Assembly (NCBI GenBank): GCA_001313085.1
Contig: BBFE01000016.1
Coordinates: 1-63,964 of the forward strand
Length of the DNA: 63,964 nucleotides
Direction of reading: 5' to 3'
DNA from: Paenibacillus sp. JCM 18996
GTDB taxonomy: Bacteria > Bacillota > Bacilli > Paenibacillales > NBRC-103111
Below, piece after piece: positions 20,670 to 31,635 of the stretch (positions within the stretch are counted from its first letter, which is position 1; the number at the start of each line of letters is the position of its first letter). A program made the position numbers and the translations under genes. A model generated the notes under the pieces. The model was not told the origin of the DNA and did not search any database. It worked only from the letters and a program-made list of their open reading frames with translations.

Positions 20670-20878
20670 TTATCCGCCTCCCACAAAATGTACGATTTCG
20701 ACCCGGTCTCCATTGGAAAGCAGGGCTTCGGCGTGCGCCGATTTTTTTCAAGAATATTCCGGTTCAATTCCACGATGACGACTTTGCGGTCCAGCTCCAG
20801 ATGGGTCAAAAGCTCCCTTACCGTCGTGACCGCTTGCGGGACCTCAAGCTCGGTTCCGTTGATCGTAAGTACTTTCAT
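20670..20878 (-). CDS. thiS: Sulfur carrier protein ThiS (frameshifted)
   Basis: 68-residue ubiquitin-like sulfur donor for the thiazole ring. Begins [14 protein letters not shown] and ends EIVHFVGGG; the terminal Gly-Gly is where the thiocarboxylate forms. The frame needs the T7 run at 20742-20748 shortened to five. AGGAGG lies upstream of an ATG preceded by an A run at 20879-20886. Sits between thiO and thiG. No thiF, the enzyme that adenylates ThiS, is present in this operon. Confidence 0.92.
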
Positions 20879-20883
20879 TTTTT

Positions 20884-22033
20884 TTATATTCCTCCTGCCG
20901 TAAGAGAAGCGCTGTGCCGGTCGGGGCGAAAAGCGTCCAGATCCATGCCGGCCGTCCGCTTGCCCGAGATCAGGTCCGCTACAAGCTCCCCTGTAATCGG
21001 GCTTAGCAGAATCCCGTTCCGGTAGTGTCCTGCCGCCGCAAACAACCCTATGCAGCCCGGTACCTCCCCCAGATAAGGCAGCCCGTCCCGTGTCTGCGGC
21101 CTGAGTCCCGCCCATGACTTTTCCAATCTGGCCGCGGCGATCGAAGGCACGAGACGCACCGCTTTTTTTCCATTAAGCCCATCAGTCCTCCCACACTGAC
21201 TGTCAAATCATAGGAACCTGCAACCATCGTAGCGCCTACAAGGATTCGGCCGCCGCGTTTGGGGACCAGGTAGCATCCCTTTGAAAATATCGTCGTTTCC
21301 AATAGAGGCTTCTGTGTGACGGCCGAAAAGCATTCTCCTTTGACCGGATAAAGATCCAGTGAAAGCCCGGCTTGCGTGAGCAGTCCTTTACTTCCGACCG
21401 CGCCTGCCACTACGACCCGTTCGCACAACACCGTGCCTTCTTCCGTGATTAAGCCGTTCACCCGATCCCCGTCGATAATCAACGATTTCACCTCGGTGTA
21501 CTCCTTTACCGCGGCTCCCAGCGCTGCGGCTGCTTTCACATAAGCCTCCGACAGCTCAGGGGCCAACACCTGGCCGTCGCCTGGGATGTACACGGCTCCG
21601 CAGATCTGCTGCGTCAAAGCGGGCTCCACTTCCCGCGCCTGCTCGGGAGTCAGCCATTCCGCCCGCTCCCCTGCCTCGACCTGAAAAGCGATCATGCCTC
21701 GGCACTCTTCCGCCTGCTCGGAGGTTGCGGCAACCTTCAGCAGCCCTTTTTTGCACCAGGCCGATGTCGATGCCGGTCAGCTCCTTCAGCTCTTCCGCGA
21801 TAAGAGGAAATTTGGCTCTGCTGAGCCGGGCCAGGTCGAAGAACGGCCCTTTCTCATGCATTTCGGACTGCGCTCCCAGCATTCCACCCGCCGCGCTTGA
21901 AGCGCCGGAGCCTGTGCGGCCCTTTTCCAGCAGTAGAACCTTGAACCCCTTTTTTCGCCAGATGGAATGCGACCGACCCACCAATCGCACCTCCGCCGAC
22001 AACTGCCACATCGTAGTGTTCTGCCATATTCAT
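20884..22033 (-). CDS. thiO: Glycine oxidase (frameshifted)
   Basis: FAD enzyme that oxidises glycine to iminoglycine for thiazole formation. N-terminal dinucleotide motif VAVVGGGAIGGSVAFHLA, GRTGSGASSAAGGMLGAQSE, VPKRGGRILVGATM, and C-terminal SWAGLRPQTRDGLPYLGE and GHYRNGILLSPITGE fit ThiO. The start ATG at 22033 shares a base with the TAA of tenI. Frame breaks at T6 21950-21955, T6 21747-21752 and T7 21163-21169, each needing five. Corrected length about 380 residues. Confidence 0.92.
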
Positions 22034-22643
22034 TAACTCCCGTTGTGTAAAATTTGATAGTACGCCTGCGCCGTGTCCACAGGATCAACCGCTTCGAGGA
22101 TACCGCTCATCACGCAATGCCCGCCGCACCGGCGTCCAGCACTTCTGCGGCATTTAACGGAGTCAGTCCGCCGATGGCGATAACCGGCACCTTCACTTTC
22201 GCAATCACTTCACGGAGCGCTTCAACGCCTCTCGCTGCCATGCCCGGTTTTGACGCTGTCGGAAACACATGGCCGAATATCAGGTAATCCGCGCCCTCCT
22301 CTTCGGCCAGTACCGCCTCATCTGCGGAATGAACGGATTTGCCTGCAGCCAGGCCCGGAAATACTGCCTTCGCCTGCGCAACATCCAGGCTGTGATACGC
22401 CAGATGAACGCCGTACACATACATGGCGGCCGCGACATCGGCCCGGTCGTTGACAATAATTCTTCTCGGGTCGACACCCGCCATGAGTAATTGTTTAATG
22501 CCTTCGCACAGCTCGCGGGCCGTCCTGTGTTTCTCGCGCAGATGGAAAAAAAGTTACCCAAGGATAAATCTGCGCGGCAATTGCGGCCACTTCAGCCATG
22601 GACTGCTTGCCTGTAGAAACGATGTGCAGTTCTTTTGGCTCAT
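22033..22643 (-). CDS. tenI: Thiazole tautomerase (frameshifted)
   Basis: ThiE-like barrel that aromatises the thiazole tautomer released by ThiG. First gene after the TPP riboswitch. Blocks: ELHIVSTGKQSMAEVAAIA, RIIVNDRADVAAAMYVYG, VHLAYHSLDVAQAK, LIFGHVFPTASKPGMAARG, IAIGGLTPLNAAEVLDAG. The strong AAGGAGGTGCTT ahead of ATG 22641-22643 fixes the start, although one A appears missing a few codons later. A7 at 22546-22552 needs six, and one G is missing near 22112. The position (tenI-thiOSG order, as in B. subtilis) and absence of the ThiE phosphate pattern favour TenI over a second ThiE. Confidence 0.88.
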
Positions 22644-22728
22644 AAGCACCTCCTTGAACAAAATAATCCCGGATACGCGCAGGGCTTAGGTGTGGAATCG
22701 CTGTTTTTTGCGTGAGCCCGAAACTCAC

Positions 22729-22763
22729 AAAAAAAAGACCACTTTTCCGATGAAAAGTGGTCG
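22729..22763 (-). terminator. Riboswitch expression-platform terminator
   Basis: Perfect 11-bp stem GACCACTTTTC / GAAAAGTGGTC with an ATCG loop, followed by eight T on the minus strand, about 30 bases downstream of the TPP aptamer and upstream of tenI. Ligand binding should favour its formation. Confidence 0.9.
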
Positions 22764-22792
22764 TCCCGGCTTGGTATACTCAAACCTTGAAA

Positions 22793-22886
22793 CGGTACGC
22801 TCACCACTTCCCTACGCTGGCATAAACCAGATCAGGTTCAGAGGTCCGGAGATGTTCCGTCTCAGCCGTATGGCACCCCTAGTGAT
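22793..22886 (-). promoter_or_regulatory. TPP (THI-box) riboswitch aptamer
   Basis: Minus strand shows the conserved order CTAGGGGTGCC, GGCTGAGA, then ACCTCTGAACCTGATCTGG and the 3' GCGTAGGGAAGTGG. CTGAGA and ACCTGATCTGG are the thiamine-pyrophosphate contact motifs. Located directly ahead of tenI-thiO-thiS-thiG-thiD-thiE, so TPP should shut the operon by transcription termination. Confidence 0.95.
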
Positions 22887-22959
22887 ACTTAGCATTCATA
22901 TGATCGTAAATTATAGCACGAAGTTGCAGCGTTGAGAACCTTTTTTACTGACGCGCTGT

Positions 22960-22993
22960 AAAAAAAGAAACAAAGCCGGCCCGCAGGCCGGCT
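22960..22993 (-). terminator. Terminator of the glycogen operon
   Basis: AGCCGGCC-TGCG-GGCCGGCT stem on the minus strand followed by TTGTTTC and a T run, about 55 bases after the glgA stop. Confidence 0.85.
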
Positions 22994-23050
22994 GTGCAAG
23001 ATATGCACCCGCAGTTCAACCTTCGCAGGTATGTGCATACATCTTTGGCG

Positions 23051-24686
23051 TTATGGAAGGAATGGCACGCTTTCTTCAGAGGCCTTCTTTTCAGAAGCAT
23101 TCTCTTGCGGCTCGTTATCCGGCGTATGTTCCGTGACGTTGTCCGTCTCGTTTTCCGGCATATTTTCCGTGACGCTGCCCGGCTCGTTTTCCGGCATATC
23201 TTCCAGGACGCCATCCGCCTCGTTTTCCGGCTCATCCAGCGCAATCCTTTCTTCGGGAACGGTAATCCTCTCGTACAGTTCAATGTACTTCTGAGCCGAT
23301 TTACTCCAGGAGAAATCGCACTTCCTGATGTTGCCGTGAATGGCGGACCAGGCATCCGCATCATGGTAAAACTCCAATGCCCGGCGCACGGTATGGAGCA
23401 TGTCGTGCGCGTTAAAATTGGTGAAGCTGAAGCCGTTGCTTCCTTCGTAAATTCATTGTACGGCTGTACCGTATCCTTCAGTCCGCCGGTTTCCCGCACG
23501 ATCGGCACGGAGCGGTAGCGAAGCGCGACCAGCTGGCCGATACCGCACGGCTCGAATTGGGAGGGCATCAGGAACAAGTCCGAAGCGGCGTACATTCTTC
23601 TGGCCAGTTCCTCATCGAACGTGATATGAGTTGAAACCTTGTCCGGATACCGCCAGGCCGCGTACCTGAACATCTCCTCATATCTATGCTCACCCGTCCC
23701 GAGAATCACCCATTGGCATCCGCTGCATGAGCTCCTCCAGCACACCGGCAATCAAATCGAGCCCTTTCTGCTCCACCAGCCTGGTTACGAGGGCGATCAT
23801 CGGGATGTCCCTGCCCGCCGGGAGCCCGAACTGCTCTTGCAGCAGCACTTTGTTCATCTTCTTTTTTCACCAGGGAATCCCGGTAATTGATAAAAAAAAG
23901 CCGCGGATCCTTCATCGGATCGAACTCCTCGTAATCGATGCCGTTGACAATGCCGTGCAAACGGTCGGATTGGCTCCTCAGCAGGCTGTCCAGATTTTCC
24001 CCGAAATAAGGCGTCTGGATCTCTTCCGCATAGGTGGGACTGACCGTCGTAATCACATCGGAGTACAGCAGACCGCCTTTCAAAAAAGCTCGCCCCCCCC
24101 ATGAAGCTCAAGCGCGTATCCGTGGAGATGTTCTTCTCCCAGCCCGGCCAGTTCCCTGAACTGGTCTTTCCCAAAGATGCCCTGGTACTTCATATTGTGG
24201 ATGGTGATCATAAATTTCATATTGGCAAAATCCGGCAGGTTCCAGTAATGCGCCTTAAACAGCACCGGAATCAATCCCGCCTGCCAATCGTGACAATGAA
24301 CACGTCCGGGATGAATTTGAGGTAAGGGAGAGCTTCGATCACGCCCCTTGAGAACAGGATATATCGCTCCGCATCGTCCCCGTAACCGTACAACCCGCCT
24401 CTTTTGAAATAAAACTCATTATCGACATAATAAAACGTGACTCCCTCATGCTCCAGCTTCTGGATACCTACATACTGCCTTCTCCATCCGATATTGGTGT
24501 AGAAATTGCAGACCTGCTCCATACGCTCCTGAAAATGCAAGGGAATATCGCCGTATTTGGGCATAATGACCCGCACATCCACACCTTGTTTTTTTTGAGC
24601 TCCTTGGGCAGCGAGCCGATGACGTCGGCCAGTCCCCCCGTCTTGGCAAAGGGAACGGCTTCGGAAGCAGCAAACAAAACTTTCAT
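23051..24686 (-). CDS. glgA: Glycogen synthase with acidic 12-residue repeat tail (frameshifted)
   Basis: Transfers glucose from ADP-glucose to glycogen. Begins [31 protein letters not shown] is the ADP-glucose loop, and [13 protein letters not shown] with the later [10 protein letters not shown] is the GT5 C-terminal E-x7-E site. ATG 24686 follows AAGGAG. After the usual end of the enzyme ([12 protein letters not shown]) comes an acidic tail of four 12-residue repeats of the type [12 protein letters not shown]. Breaks include the T8 run at 24589-24596 and sites near 24105, 23865 and 23435. Last gene of glgBCDA, 127 bases after glgD. Confidence 0.9.
23110..23253 (-). repeat. Four 36-bp tandem repeats inside glgA
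   Basis: CTCGTT/CTCGTTTTCCGG motifs recur at 23111, 23147, 23183 and 23219, exactly 36 bases apart. They encode [36 protein letters not shown] and [12 protein letters not shown]. Units are diverged, so the array is not brand new. Confidence 0.85.
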
Positions 24687-24813
24687 TCTTTCCACTCCTT
24701 TATAAGCGGCAGGCTGAAAAGGGGCCGCAGCAGGTACCGGCATATCAAGCGCTTTCATGCAGCGGACGCCTTTACTCCTCCACTATTGTTTTTTTCTGAG
24801 TAATGACATCGAA

Positions 24814-25924
24814 TTATATCACTTTCGTTTTCGCGGCGATAAACGGCGCTTTGGAATCTCCAGTTAGCACACGTCCTCTGGAAATGAACACATCTTTGTC
24901 CAGAATGCTGTTCTCCACGATCACGTTTTCTTCGATTTCACAGTTTTGCAGGATGATGCTGTTCTTGACATAAGCGCCTTTGCTGATTTTGACGCCGCGG
25001 AACAGGATGCTGTTCTCCACTTTGCCTTCAATGACGCATCCGTTGGCAATCAGGGCATTCTTCACCGTGGCGTTGTCCATGTATTTGGCAGGCGGTTCGT
25101 CCTTGATTTTGGTAAAAATAGGGTTGAATTGAAGAAACAGCCCGCGCCATATTTTGGGATTGAGCAGCTCCATACTGTGCTTGTAATAGTTCTGGATGGA
25201 GTTGATGATGCCCAGATACCCTTTGAACTCATAGCCATAAATATTCAGCTTGCGGACGTTCTTCATGATCGCATCTCTCACGAGATGGTCCCAGCCCCGC
25301 GCCAGGGAGGTTTCCACCAAATCCAGAAGCAGCGATTTCTTCATCAAATACATTTCCATCGAGATTTTGCTGCTCTTCAGCCTACCCAGCTGATCTTCCA
25401 TCACCAGGACGCGACCGTCCTCATCGACTTCCATGCGCCTTTGCTTTCCCATCTCCAGCGAATCTTTTTTCCTTATAAATCACCGTGATGTCCGCGCCGG
25501 TTTCTTCATGGTGTCTCAGCACCTCGTTATAATCGAGATTGCAGATCATATGGGAGCGCGAGATGACCACATACTCTTCCGGTCCGCGGTGAAAATAGTC
25601 CCTATGGCTGTAAAATTGGAACAAGTCCCCCCGCGACATGCCCGAAGGCTCGTCCAGCACCGCAGGCAGCAGGAACAAGCCGCCGCGCTTGCGGTCCAGA
25701 TCCCACTCTTTGCCGGATCCCAGATGATCCATTAACGAACGGTATTTATGGTGTGTAAACACAGCCACATTTTCGATTCCCGAATTGACCATATTGGAGA
25801 GCGCGAAATCTATCAGCCGGTATCTACCGCCGTAAGGAACGGAAGCCACGCACCGGTAATAGGTGAGTTCTTCCAAATCATCCGGTTCATTCACAAGATT
25901 AATGACTCCCATGATACGTTTCAT
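24814..25924 (-). CDS. glgD: ADP-glucose pyrophosphorylase-like subunit GlgD (frameshifted)
   Basis: Second, probably regulatory, subunit of glucose-1-phosphate adenylyltransferase. VPYGGRYRLIDFALSNMVNS and HLGSGKEWDLDRKRGGLFLL are GlgD-like nucleotidyltransferase blocks; the C-terminal half is a left-handed beta-helix with hexapeptide repeats (NALIANGCVIEGKVENSIL, NCEIEENVIVENSI). The active-site spacing differs from GlgC, as usual for GlgD. ATG 25924 lies 7 bases after the glgC stop. The T6 run at 25465-25470 must be five to join VIYKEK with DSLEMGKQRR. Length about 369 residues. Confidence 0.9.
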
Positions 25925-25931
25925 ATAATTG

Positions 25932-27093
25932 TTATCCCCTTTGATTTGAAGTCGTAATCCGTTGGTTCCCGCCGATCAGCATAATCTCGCCGGATGTGTC
26001 CTCGCCGCCGACCGTGCAACCGTCCTCAACGACCGTACCTTCCCCGATGATCGCACGGTGGATGGTGACATTCTCCCCGATCCGCGCATTCGGCATAATA
26101 ACGGAATCCTTGATATAGCTGCCTTCCCCACCTGAACGCCGTAAAACAGTACGGAATGGTCCACTTCGCCGAAGACGGCGCAGCCTTCATTCACAAGGGA
26201 TCTGCGGATTTGGGCCGTTGGCGCGATATACTGAGCGGGCTGATAAGGATTAAGGGAGTAAATCCGCCAGTGCTTATCGTTCAGATTCAATTCCGGCTCG
26301 TTGTCCAGCAGGTCCATATTGGCTTCCCACAAGCTGCGCACGGTACCGACATCCTTCCAGTAGCCTTCGAACGGATAAGCGTACATTTTGGCTTCTTCGC
26401 TGAGCATAAGTGGAATGAGGTCCTTGCCGAAATCCTTGGAAGATTCCGGATTCTGCTCATCTTTGCGAAGATAATGACGGAGAACCTCCCAAGTGAAAAT
26501 GTATACGCCCATCGAAGCCAGATTGCTCTTCGGCTCCTTCGGCTTCTCAGCGAACTCCGTGATCGTTCCGTCAGCATCCGCGCTCATGATTCCGAACCGG
26601 CTCGCTTCGTCCCAGCCCACTTCAATGACTGCAATGGAAACGTCTGCATTTTTTTTACGCTTGTGGTAATCGAGCATTTTGTCATAATCCATCTTGTAGA
26701 TATGGTCCCCGGAAATGACAAGGACGTATTCCGGATTATACCGCTCGATAAAGCTGATGTTCTGGTAGATCGCGTTGGCCGTACCTTTATACCAGTCTCC
26801 GCCTTTTTTTTGCTCGACGAACGGAGGGAGTACGGTCACCCCGCCGTCCTTCCGGTCCAGGTCCCATGGGCTGCCAATTCCGATATAAGTATTAAGCACG
26901 AGAGGCTGGTACTGGGTCAGCACACCGACGGTGTCTATACCCGAGTTCGTGCAGTTGCTCAATGTAAAATCGATGATCCTGTATTTGCCGCCAAAATGGA
27001 CAGCCGGTTTGGCCAATTGTTTGGTTAATACGCCCAATCTTCTTCCCTCGCCGCCAGCAAGCAGCATGGCCACACATTCCTTTTTTTGCGCAT
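25932..27093 (-). CDS. glgC: Glucose-1-phosphate adenylyltransferase catalytic subunit (frameshifted)
   Basis: Makes ADP-glucose from glucose-1-phosphate and ATP. Diagnostic blocks: [17 protein letters not shown] (nucleotide loop), [44 protein letters not shown] (substrate site), [16 protein letters not shown] and [10 protein letters not shown], then a beta-helix C-terminus. The native start is probably ATG at 27093 (MRKKECVAM), since the A7 run behind it is two too long. A G is missing from a G run near 26128, after which the frame continues through hexapeptide repeats to the stop at 25932-25934. A8/T8 runs at 26649-26656 and 26804-26811 stay in frame but may insert one extra residue each. 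Confidence 0.92.
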
Positions 27094-27249
27094 CGGCTTC
27101 CATCCTCTCTCTGCTATACGTCTTTTTTTGGTACCGTTCACTTGCTCGCCGCTTTTATTGCCGTCTGCAGGCAACACATACCCTGCACCCCGTCGCTCGC
27201 CGTGAGACGAGTCCGGCTAATTTGCTCGCGGCGCACCACCGGGTGTTTT

Positions 27250-29188
27250 TTAATTGCCGTTCTTGTTCGCGCCTTTGGCTCTAGCCTTTCTTTTGAGCTT
27301 AATGACCACCGTGGCGAGGGGAGGCACAATCATCCGGAGCATATAAGGCTGCCCGTGCCATTCCTCCTCTTCGGTCTTGAGAGGCAGCCCGTTGTACTGG
27401 TTCGATCCCCCGTAAGCTTCCATGTCGCTGTTGAAGATTTCTTCATAGGTGCCGGCCACGGGAACCCCGATCCGGTAGTCCGGATGGACAACTGGAGTGA
27501 AATTGCTTACGATCAGCAGCCATTCCCTCTCCTTGCTTCCTTTTCTCAGAAAGCCAACCACACTTTGGGATTGGTCGTGCGGGCTTATGAAGTCAAACCC
27601 TTCCTGCTGGTGGTCCAGCTCCCAAAGAGCGGGCTCGGACAGGTACAAGCGGTTCAAGTCGCGGACATACTCGAACATCCGGCGGTGCATATCATAATCG
27701 AACAGCACCCAGTCCAGCTGCTCAAGATCCTTCCACTCGCTGAACTGCCCGAATTCTCCCCCCATGAAAAGAAGCTTCTTGCCGGGGTGGGCGAACATAT
27801 ACCCATAGAAAGCCTGAGACAGGCAAACTTCTGCCAATAATCGCCCGGCATTTTGTCCAGCAGCGACTTCTTGCCGTGAACCACCTCGTCATGTGACAAT
27901 GGCAGCACATAATTCTCGGAGAAGGCGTACATGAAGGAGAACGTAACGAGCCGGTGATTGAAGCTGCGGAATAAAGGATCCATCTCCATATATTTCAGCA
28001 TATCGTTCATCCAGCCCATGTTCCATTTATAGTTGAACCCGAGACCGCCTTCGTCCACGGGGTGGGTCACTTTAGGCCAATCGGTGGAATCCTCCGCCAT
28101 CATCAATGCCTGCGGGAAGTATTGGAACACGGCGGTATTCAGTTTCTTGATAAACTCCACCGCTTCCAGATTTTGTTCTCCGCCGTATTTGTTGTACAGC
28201 TTCTGTTCGTAATCAGCTCTGCCAAAGTTAAGCAGCAGCATGCTCGCCACGGCGTCTACGCGAAGCCCGTCAATATGGAACTTGTCCATCCAGAACACCG
28301 CGTTCGATATGAGAAAAGAGACCACTTCCGGCTTTCCGAAGTCAAAAGTAAGCGTTCCCCATTGATGCTTCTCCGCTTTGGCCGGGTCCTCATATTCGTA
28401 TACCGGGAGTCCGTCAAACTGCCTCAGGCCATGATCGTCTTTACAGAAATGGCCGGGGACCCAGTCCATGATGACGCCGATTCCTTTCCGGTGGCAGCAG
28501 TCCACAAAGTACATGAAATCCTTCGGCTCTCCGAACCGGCTCGTGACGGAAAAAAATATCCCGTCGCCTGGTAACCCCATGAACGGTCGTACGGATGCTC
28601 CATCAGCGGCAGCAGCTCGATATGGGTGTAGCCGAGGTCCGCCACGTAGTCCACCAACTCCTCTGCGAGCTCCCTATATGTATAGTAACCGTCGTTCTCT
28701 TTCTTTTTTTCCACGTACCCATATGTACTTCATAAATATTCATGGGCGCGTTGTAGGACGGCTTTTTTTTCTTTTTTTGCCGTTCTGCCACGCCCTGTCG
28801 CTCCATTCATAGCCTTCCAGGTCGTACACCCGGGACGCCGTCAAGGGCTTTACTTCGGAGTAAAAGGCATACGGATCCGACTTCAGCATCAGCGTGCCGT
28901 GGGGAGTCAGAATTTCGTACTTATACCTCTCCCCTTGCGTAAGATCGGGCACGAATAAAGACCAGATCCCCGTCTCGTTGAGCTTGTCCATAAGATAGTC
29001 CGTGCCGTTCCATCCGTTGAAGTCACCTACTACCCTAACCTCCCGGGCATGCGGCGCCCAAACTGTGAACCGCACACCTTTCTTCCCCTCACATTCCATC
29101 ATGTGGCTCCTAGCATTCTATAACTGTGGTGTAAACTGCCTTCATGAAACAGGAACATATCGTGGGAACTGGGGACCAGGCTTTCCAT
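27250..29188 (-). CDS. glgB: 1,4-alpha-glucan branching enzyme (frameshifted)
   Basis: GH13 enzyme that introduces alpha-1,6 branches in glycogen. Order: [37 protein letters not shown] (N-terminal CBM48-like module), [40 protein letters not shown] (nucleophile Asp), ALMMAEDST (acid/base Glu), [15 protein letters not shown], and [13 protein letters not shown]. Restoring one C near 29104 extends the frame to ATG 29188 behind GAAGGAATGG. Other breaks are at about 28700-28780, 28550 and 27830. First gene of glgBCDA; no glycogen phosphorylase follows here. Confidence 0.92.
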
Positions 29189-29381
29189 TTTGCACCATTC
29201 CTTCTAGTAGAATCAACAACCATATCATCAAAACGATTTTTTAAATATATTAACCCGATTTTTTCATTTTTTGAATAAGTTGGTACAGTAAATATTGGAT
29301 ATTCGTGAACCGGTGTTGTAGAATGAAAATCTATGGATGCGGATGAATCGCAGATCTCAGCGAAAGAAGGTTTTTTGCTCA

Positions 29382-30246
29382 ATGTTTGTTGCAGACGATT
29401 GGAAAGATTATGAATTGATCGACACGGGAAGCGGTGAAAAGCTGGAGCGCTGGGGCCCGGTAGTTCTGCGCCGTCCCGATCCTCAAATTATATGGCCCTT
29501 GGATAAAGAGACACCGGCCTGGAAACAGGCGGATGCCCACTATCACCGCAGCGCCTCCGGAGGCGGCGAGTGGGAATATCGGACGGAGATTCCGGACAGA
29601 TGGACGATTTCCTACGGCAGGCTCTCTTTTCACATCAAACCGACGGGCTTCAAGCACACGGGTCTGTTCCCCGAACAGGCTGTCAATTGGAAATGGATGA
29701 TGGACAAGATCGGTTCGGCCGGGCGTCCGGTGAAGGTGCTCAATCTGTTCGCTTACACCGGCGGTGCCTCAGTTGCATGCGCTTCTGCCGGTGCGGAGGT
29801 GGTCCACGTCGACGCATCCAAAGGCGTAGTGCAGTGGGCCAAAGAGAACCTGCATCTTTCCGGGCTGGCCCATCGTCCCGTGCGTTTTATTACGGACGAT
29901 GTGTTTAAATTTGTACAGAGGGAACAGCGCCGGGGAAACAAATACGACGCGATTATTATGGATCCGCCGTCTTACGGCCGGGGACCGAACGGCGAAACAT
30001 GGAAGCTCGAGGACGATCTGTTCCCCTTCATACAGAGCTGCGCCTCCATCTTGTCCGACCGGCCGCTGTTCCTGCTGATCAACTCTTACACGACAGGCTT
30101 GTCTTCCACCGTGCTGTACAATATCCTGTCCTTGACCCTGCACAAAAAAATTCGGCGGCCGGATTACGAGCGGAGAAATCGGACTGCCCGCCACAGCCAC
30201 AAAGCTGATGCTGCCGTGCGGAATTCTCGCCCGCTGGGAGGAATAA
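29382..30246 (+). CDS. RlmI-like SAM-dependent methyltransferase (frameshifted)
   Basis: Class I methyltransferase of about 287 residues resembling the catalytic part of the 23S rRNA m5C methyltransferase RlmI. Features: YELIDTGSGEKLERWGP, SAM-binding VLNLFAYTGGASVACASAGA, HVDASKGVVQWAKEN, and IIMDPPSYGRGPNGETWKL (DPPS/F catalytic motif). The PUA domain of RlmI is missing. A7 at 30144-30150 needs six; the end then reads LPCGILARWEE with stop 30244-30246. An RluA-type gene follows 3 bases later, indicating one transcript of two RNA-modifying enzymes. Divergent from glgB. Substrate unproven. Confidence 0.8.
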
Positions 30247-30249
30247 GCC

Positions 30250-30947
30250 GTGTCGCGCGCTGCTCCTTCCATTCCCATCCTGTTCGAAGACAACCATGTG
30301 CTCGTTGTGGTGAAGCCTGTCAACATGCCCACCCAGGAAGACGAGTCCAAGGATCCCGATCTTCTTAGTGTGCTTAAAGACGGCATCAAGATCAGGTTCG
30401 GAAAACCCGGCAATGTGTTTCTCGGTTTGGTTCACCGGTTGGACCGGCCGGTCGGCGGGGTGATGGTCTTCGCCAAAACGTCCAAGGCCGCTTCGCGGTT
30501 GTCCGACGCGGTGAGAACAAGGTCGTTTAACAAAACCTACACAGCGGTAGTCCGCGGGAAATTACAGGGCTCCCGCGGCCGGCTCACCGACTGCCTGCTC
30601 AAAAAAAACGAGAAGACGAACACCGTGACCGTCGTGGACAAAGCCCATCCGGGAGCCAAGGAAGCCGTTCTCGATTACGAGGTATTGGCTGAATCCGATG
30701 GCTTGAGCCTGGTCCGAATTCATCTTCATACCGGCCGGCCCCACCAGATCCGCGTGCAGCTCGCACATCAAGGCTGTCCGCTGTACGGCGACCAGAAATA
30801 CGGGCATCCGTAAACAAACCGGGCCAACAGATTTCCCTATGGGCAACGGAGCTCGAGTTCCCGCATCCAGTCCTTAAGGAGCGGATGAGCTTTCAGTCGG
30901 AACCGCCCGCGGAATATCCTTGGAACCTATGGACTTCTCTTGCTTAA
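30250..30947 (+). CDS. RluA-family pseudouridine synthase (frameshifted near end)
   Basis: Converts uridine to pseudouridine in RNA. Begins with GTG after GGGAGGA; ILFEDNHVLVVVKPVNMPTQ, GLVHRLDRPVGGVMVFAKT (catalytic Asp in HRLDR) and LHTGRPHQIRVQLAHQGCPL are diagnostic. A C seems lost at about 30790 (GHP then VNKPG), after which the frame ends LWTSLA at 30945-30947, giving about 232 residues, the usual size for the short RluA group. Coupled to the methyltransferase upstream. Confidence 0.88.
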
Positions 30948-30986
30948 AATTGAACCTAAGAGCCTCCCGGCCCGCAAGGTGCCGGT

Positions 30987-31394
30987 CTAATTGGCAACTT
31001 TGCCGAGCAGGTAAACAAGCAGCTGCTGGTTATGCTGAGAGATGCGGCCCAGGTGGCCGTGCAGAAACTCGCTGCGCACTTGGGCGCCTCTTTCGCATTC
31101 CCGCATTCCCTTCTCCGTCATCGTCACCCAGACGATTCTGCGGTCCCGCTCGTCCCTTTCCCTCACAATGAGCTCGTTCCGCTCCATCCTGTCCAGCAAA
31201 GTCGTAATGGCCGCTGGCGTCGTTTCCAAATGCTCGATAAAGTCGGACGGCTTCATTTTTTTCCATTCGTTTTCATCAATTCAAGCAAGTTCAGTTGGCT
31301 TTCCGTCAGAGTAGGAGCAAGTTCCGTTTCCATATGGGATTTCATTTCTTTGCTGAGCTTCATCCACAGTCTGGAAAAAATCGTTATAGTACAT
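30987..31394 (-). CDS. MarR-family transcriptional regulator (frameshifted)
   Basis: Winged-helix repressor of about 135 residues. After joining frames: MYYNDFSRLWMKLSKEMK, ELAPTLTESQLNLLELM, KPSDFIEHLETTPAAITTLL (recognition helix), MERNELIVRERDERDRRIVW (wing), VTMTEKGMRECERG. ATG 31394 follows AGGAG. The A6 run at 31375-31380 needs five and the T7 run at 31256-31262 needs five. Ligand and targets unknown; convergent with the pseudouridine synthase, upstream region faces a small ORF. Confidence 0.82.
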
Positions 31395-31635
31395 TGCGCA
31401 ATCACTCCTGGAATAACAGAATACCTAATCTTTTAACTTGTCTAAATTATAGCATTGTTCTTTGGCGGAAAATAGTTTTATGGCATTAATATTTTAGGAC
31501 ATGATTCGATCTTAGTAATCACGTTCTGACGCTATTCTACATACACTAAAACTATAGGCTGGCGCCTAACGGCGACGGAGTGATGAATTTGTCGAATTCG
31601 CTCGGAAAAAAATAGGACCCTACGGAGGATGAACG

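Noticed and set aside
22945..23751. Arg/Lys-rich frame in the glgA 3' region (repeats of KICRKTRR type)
   Set aside because: It is the GlgA repeat DNA read in the wrong frame; it joins the real glgA frame only because of a lost base near 23435.
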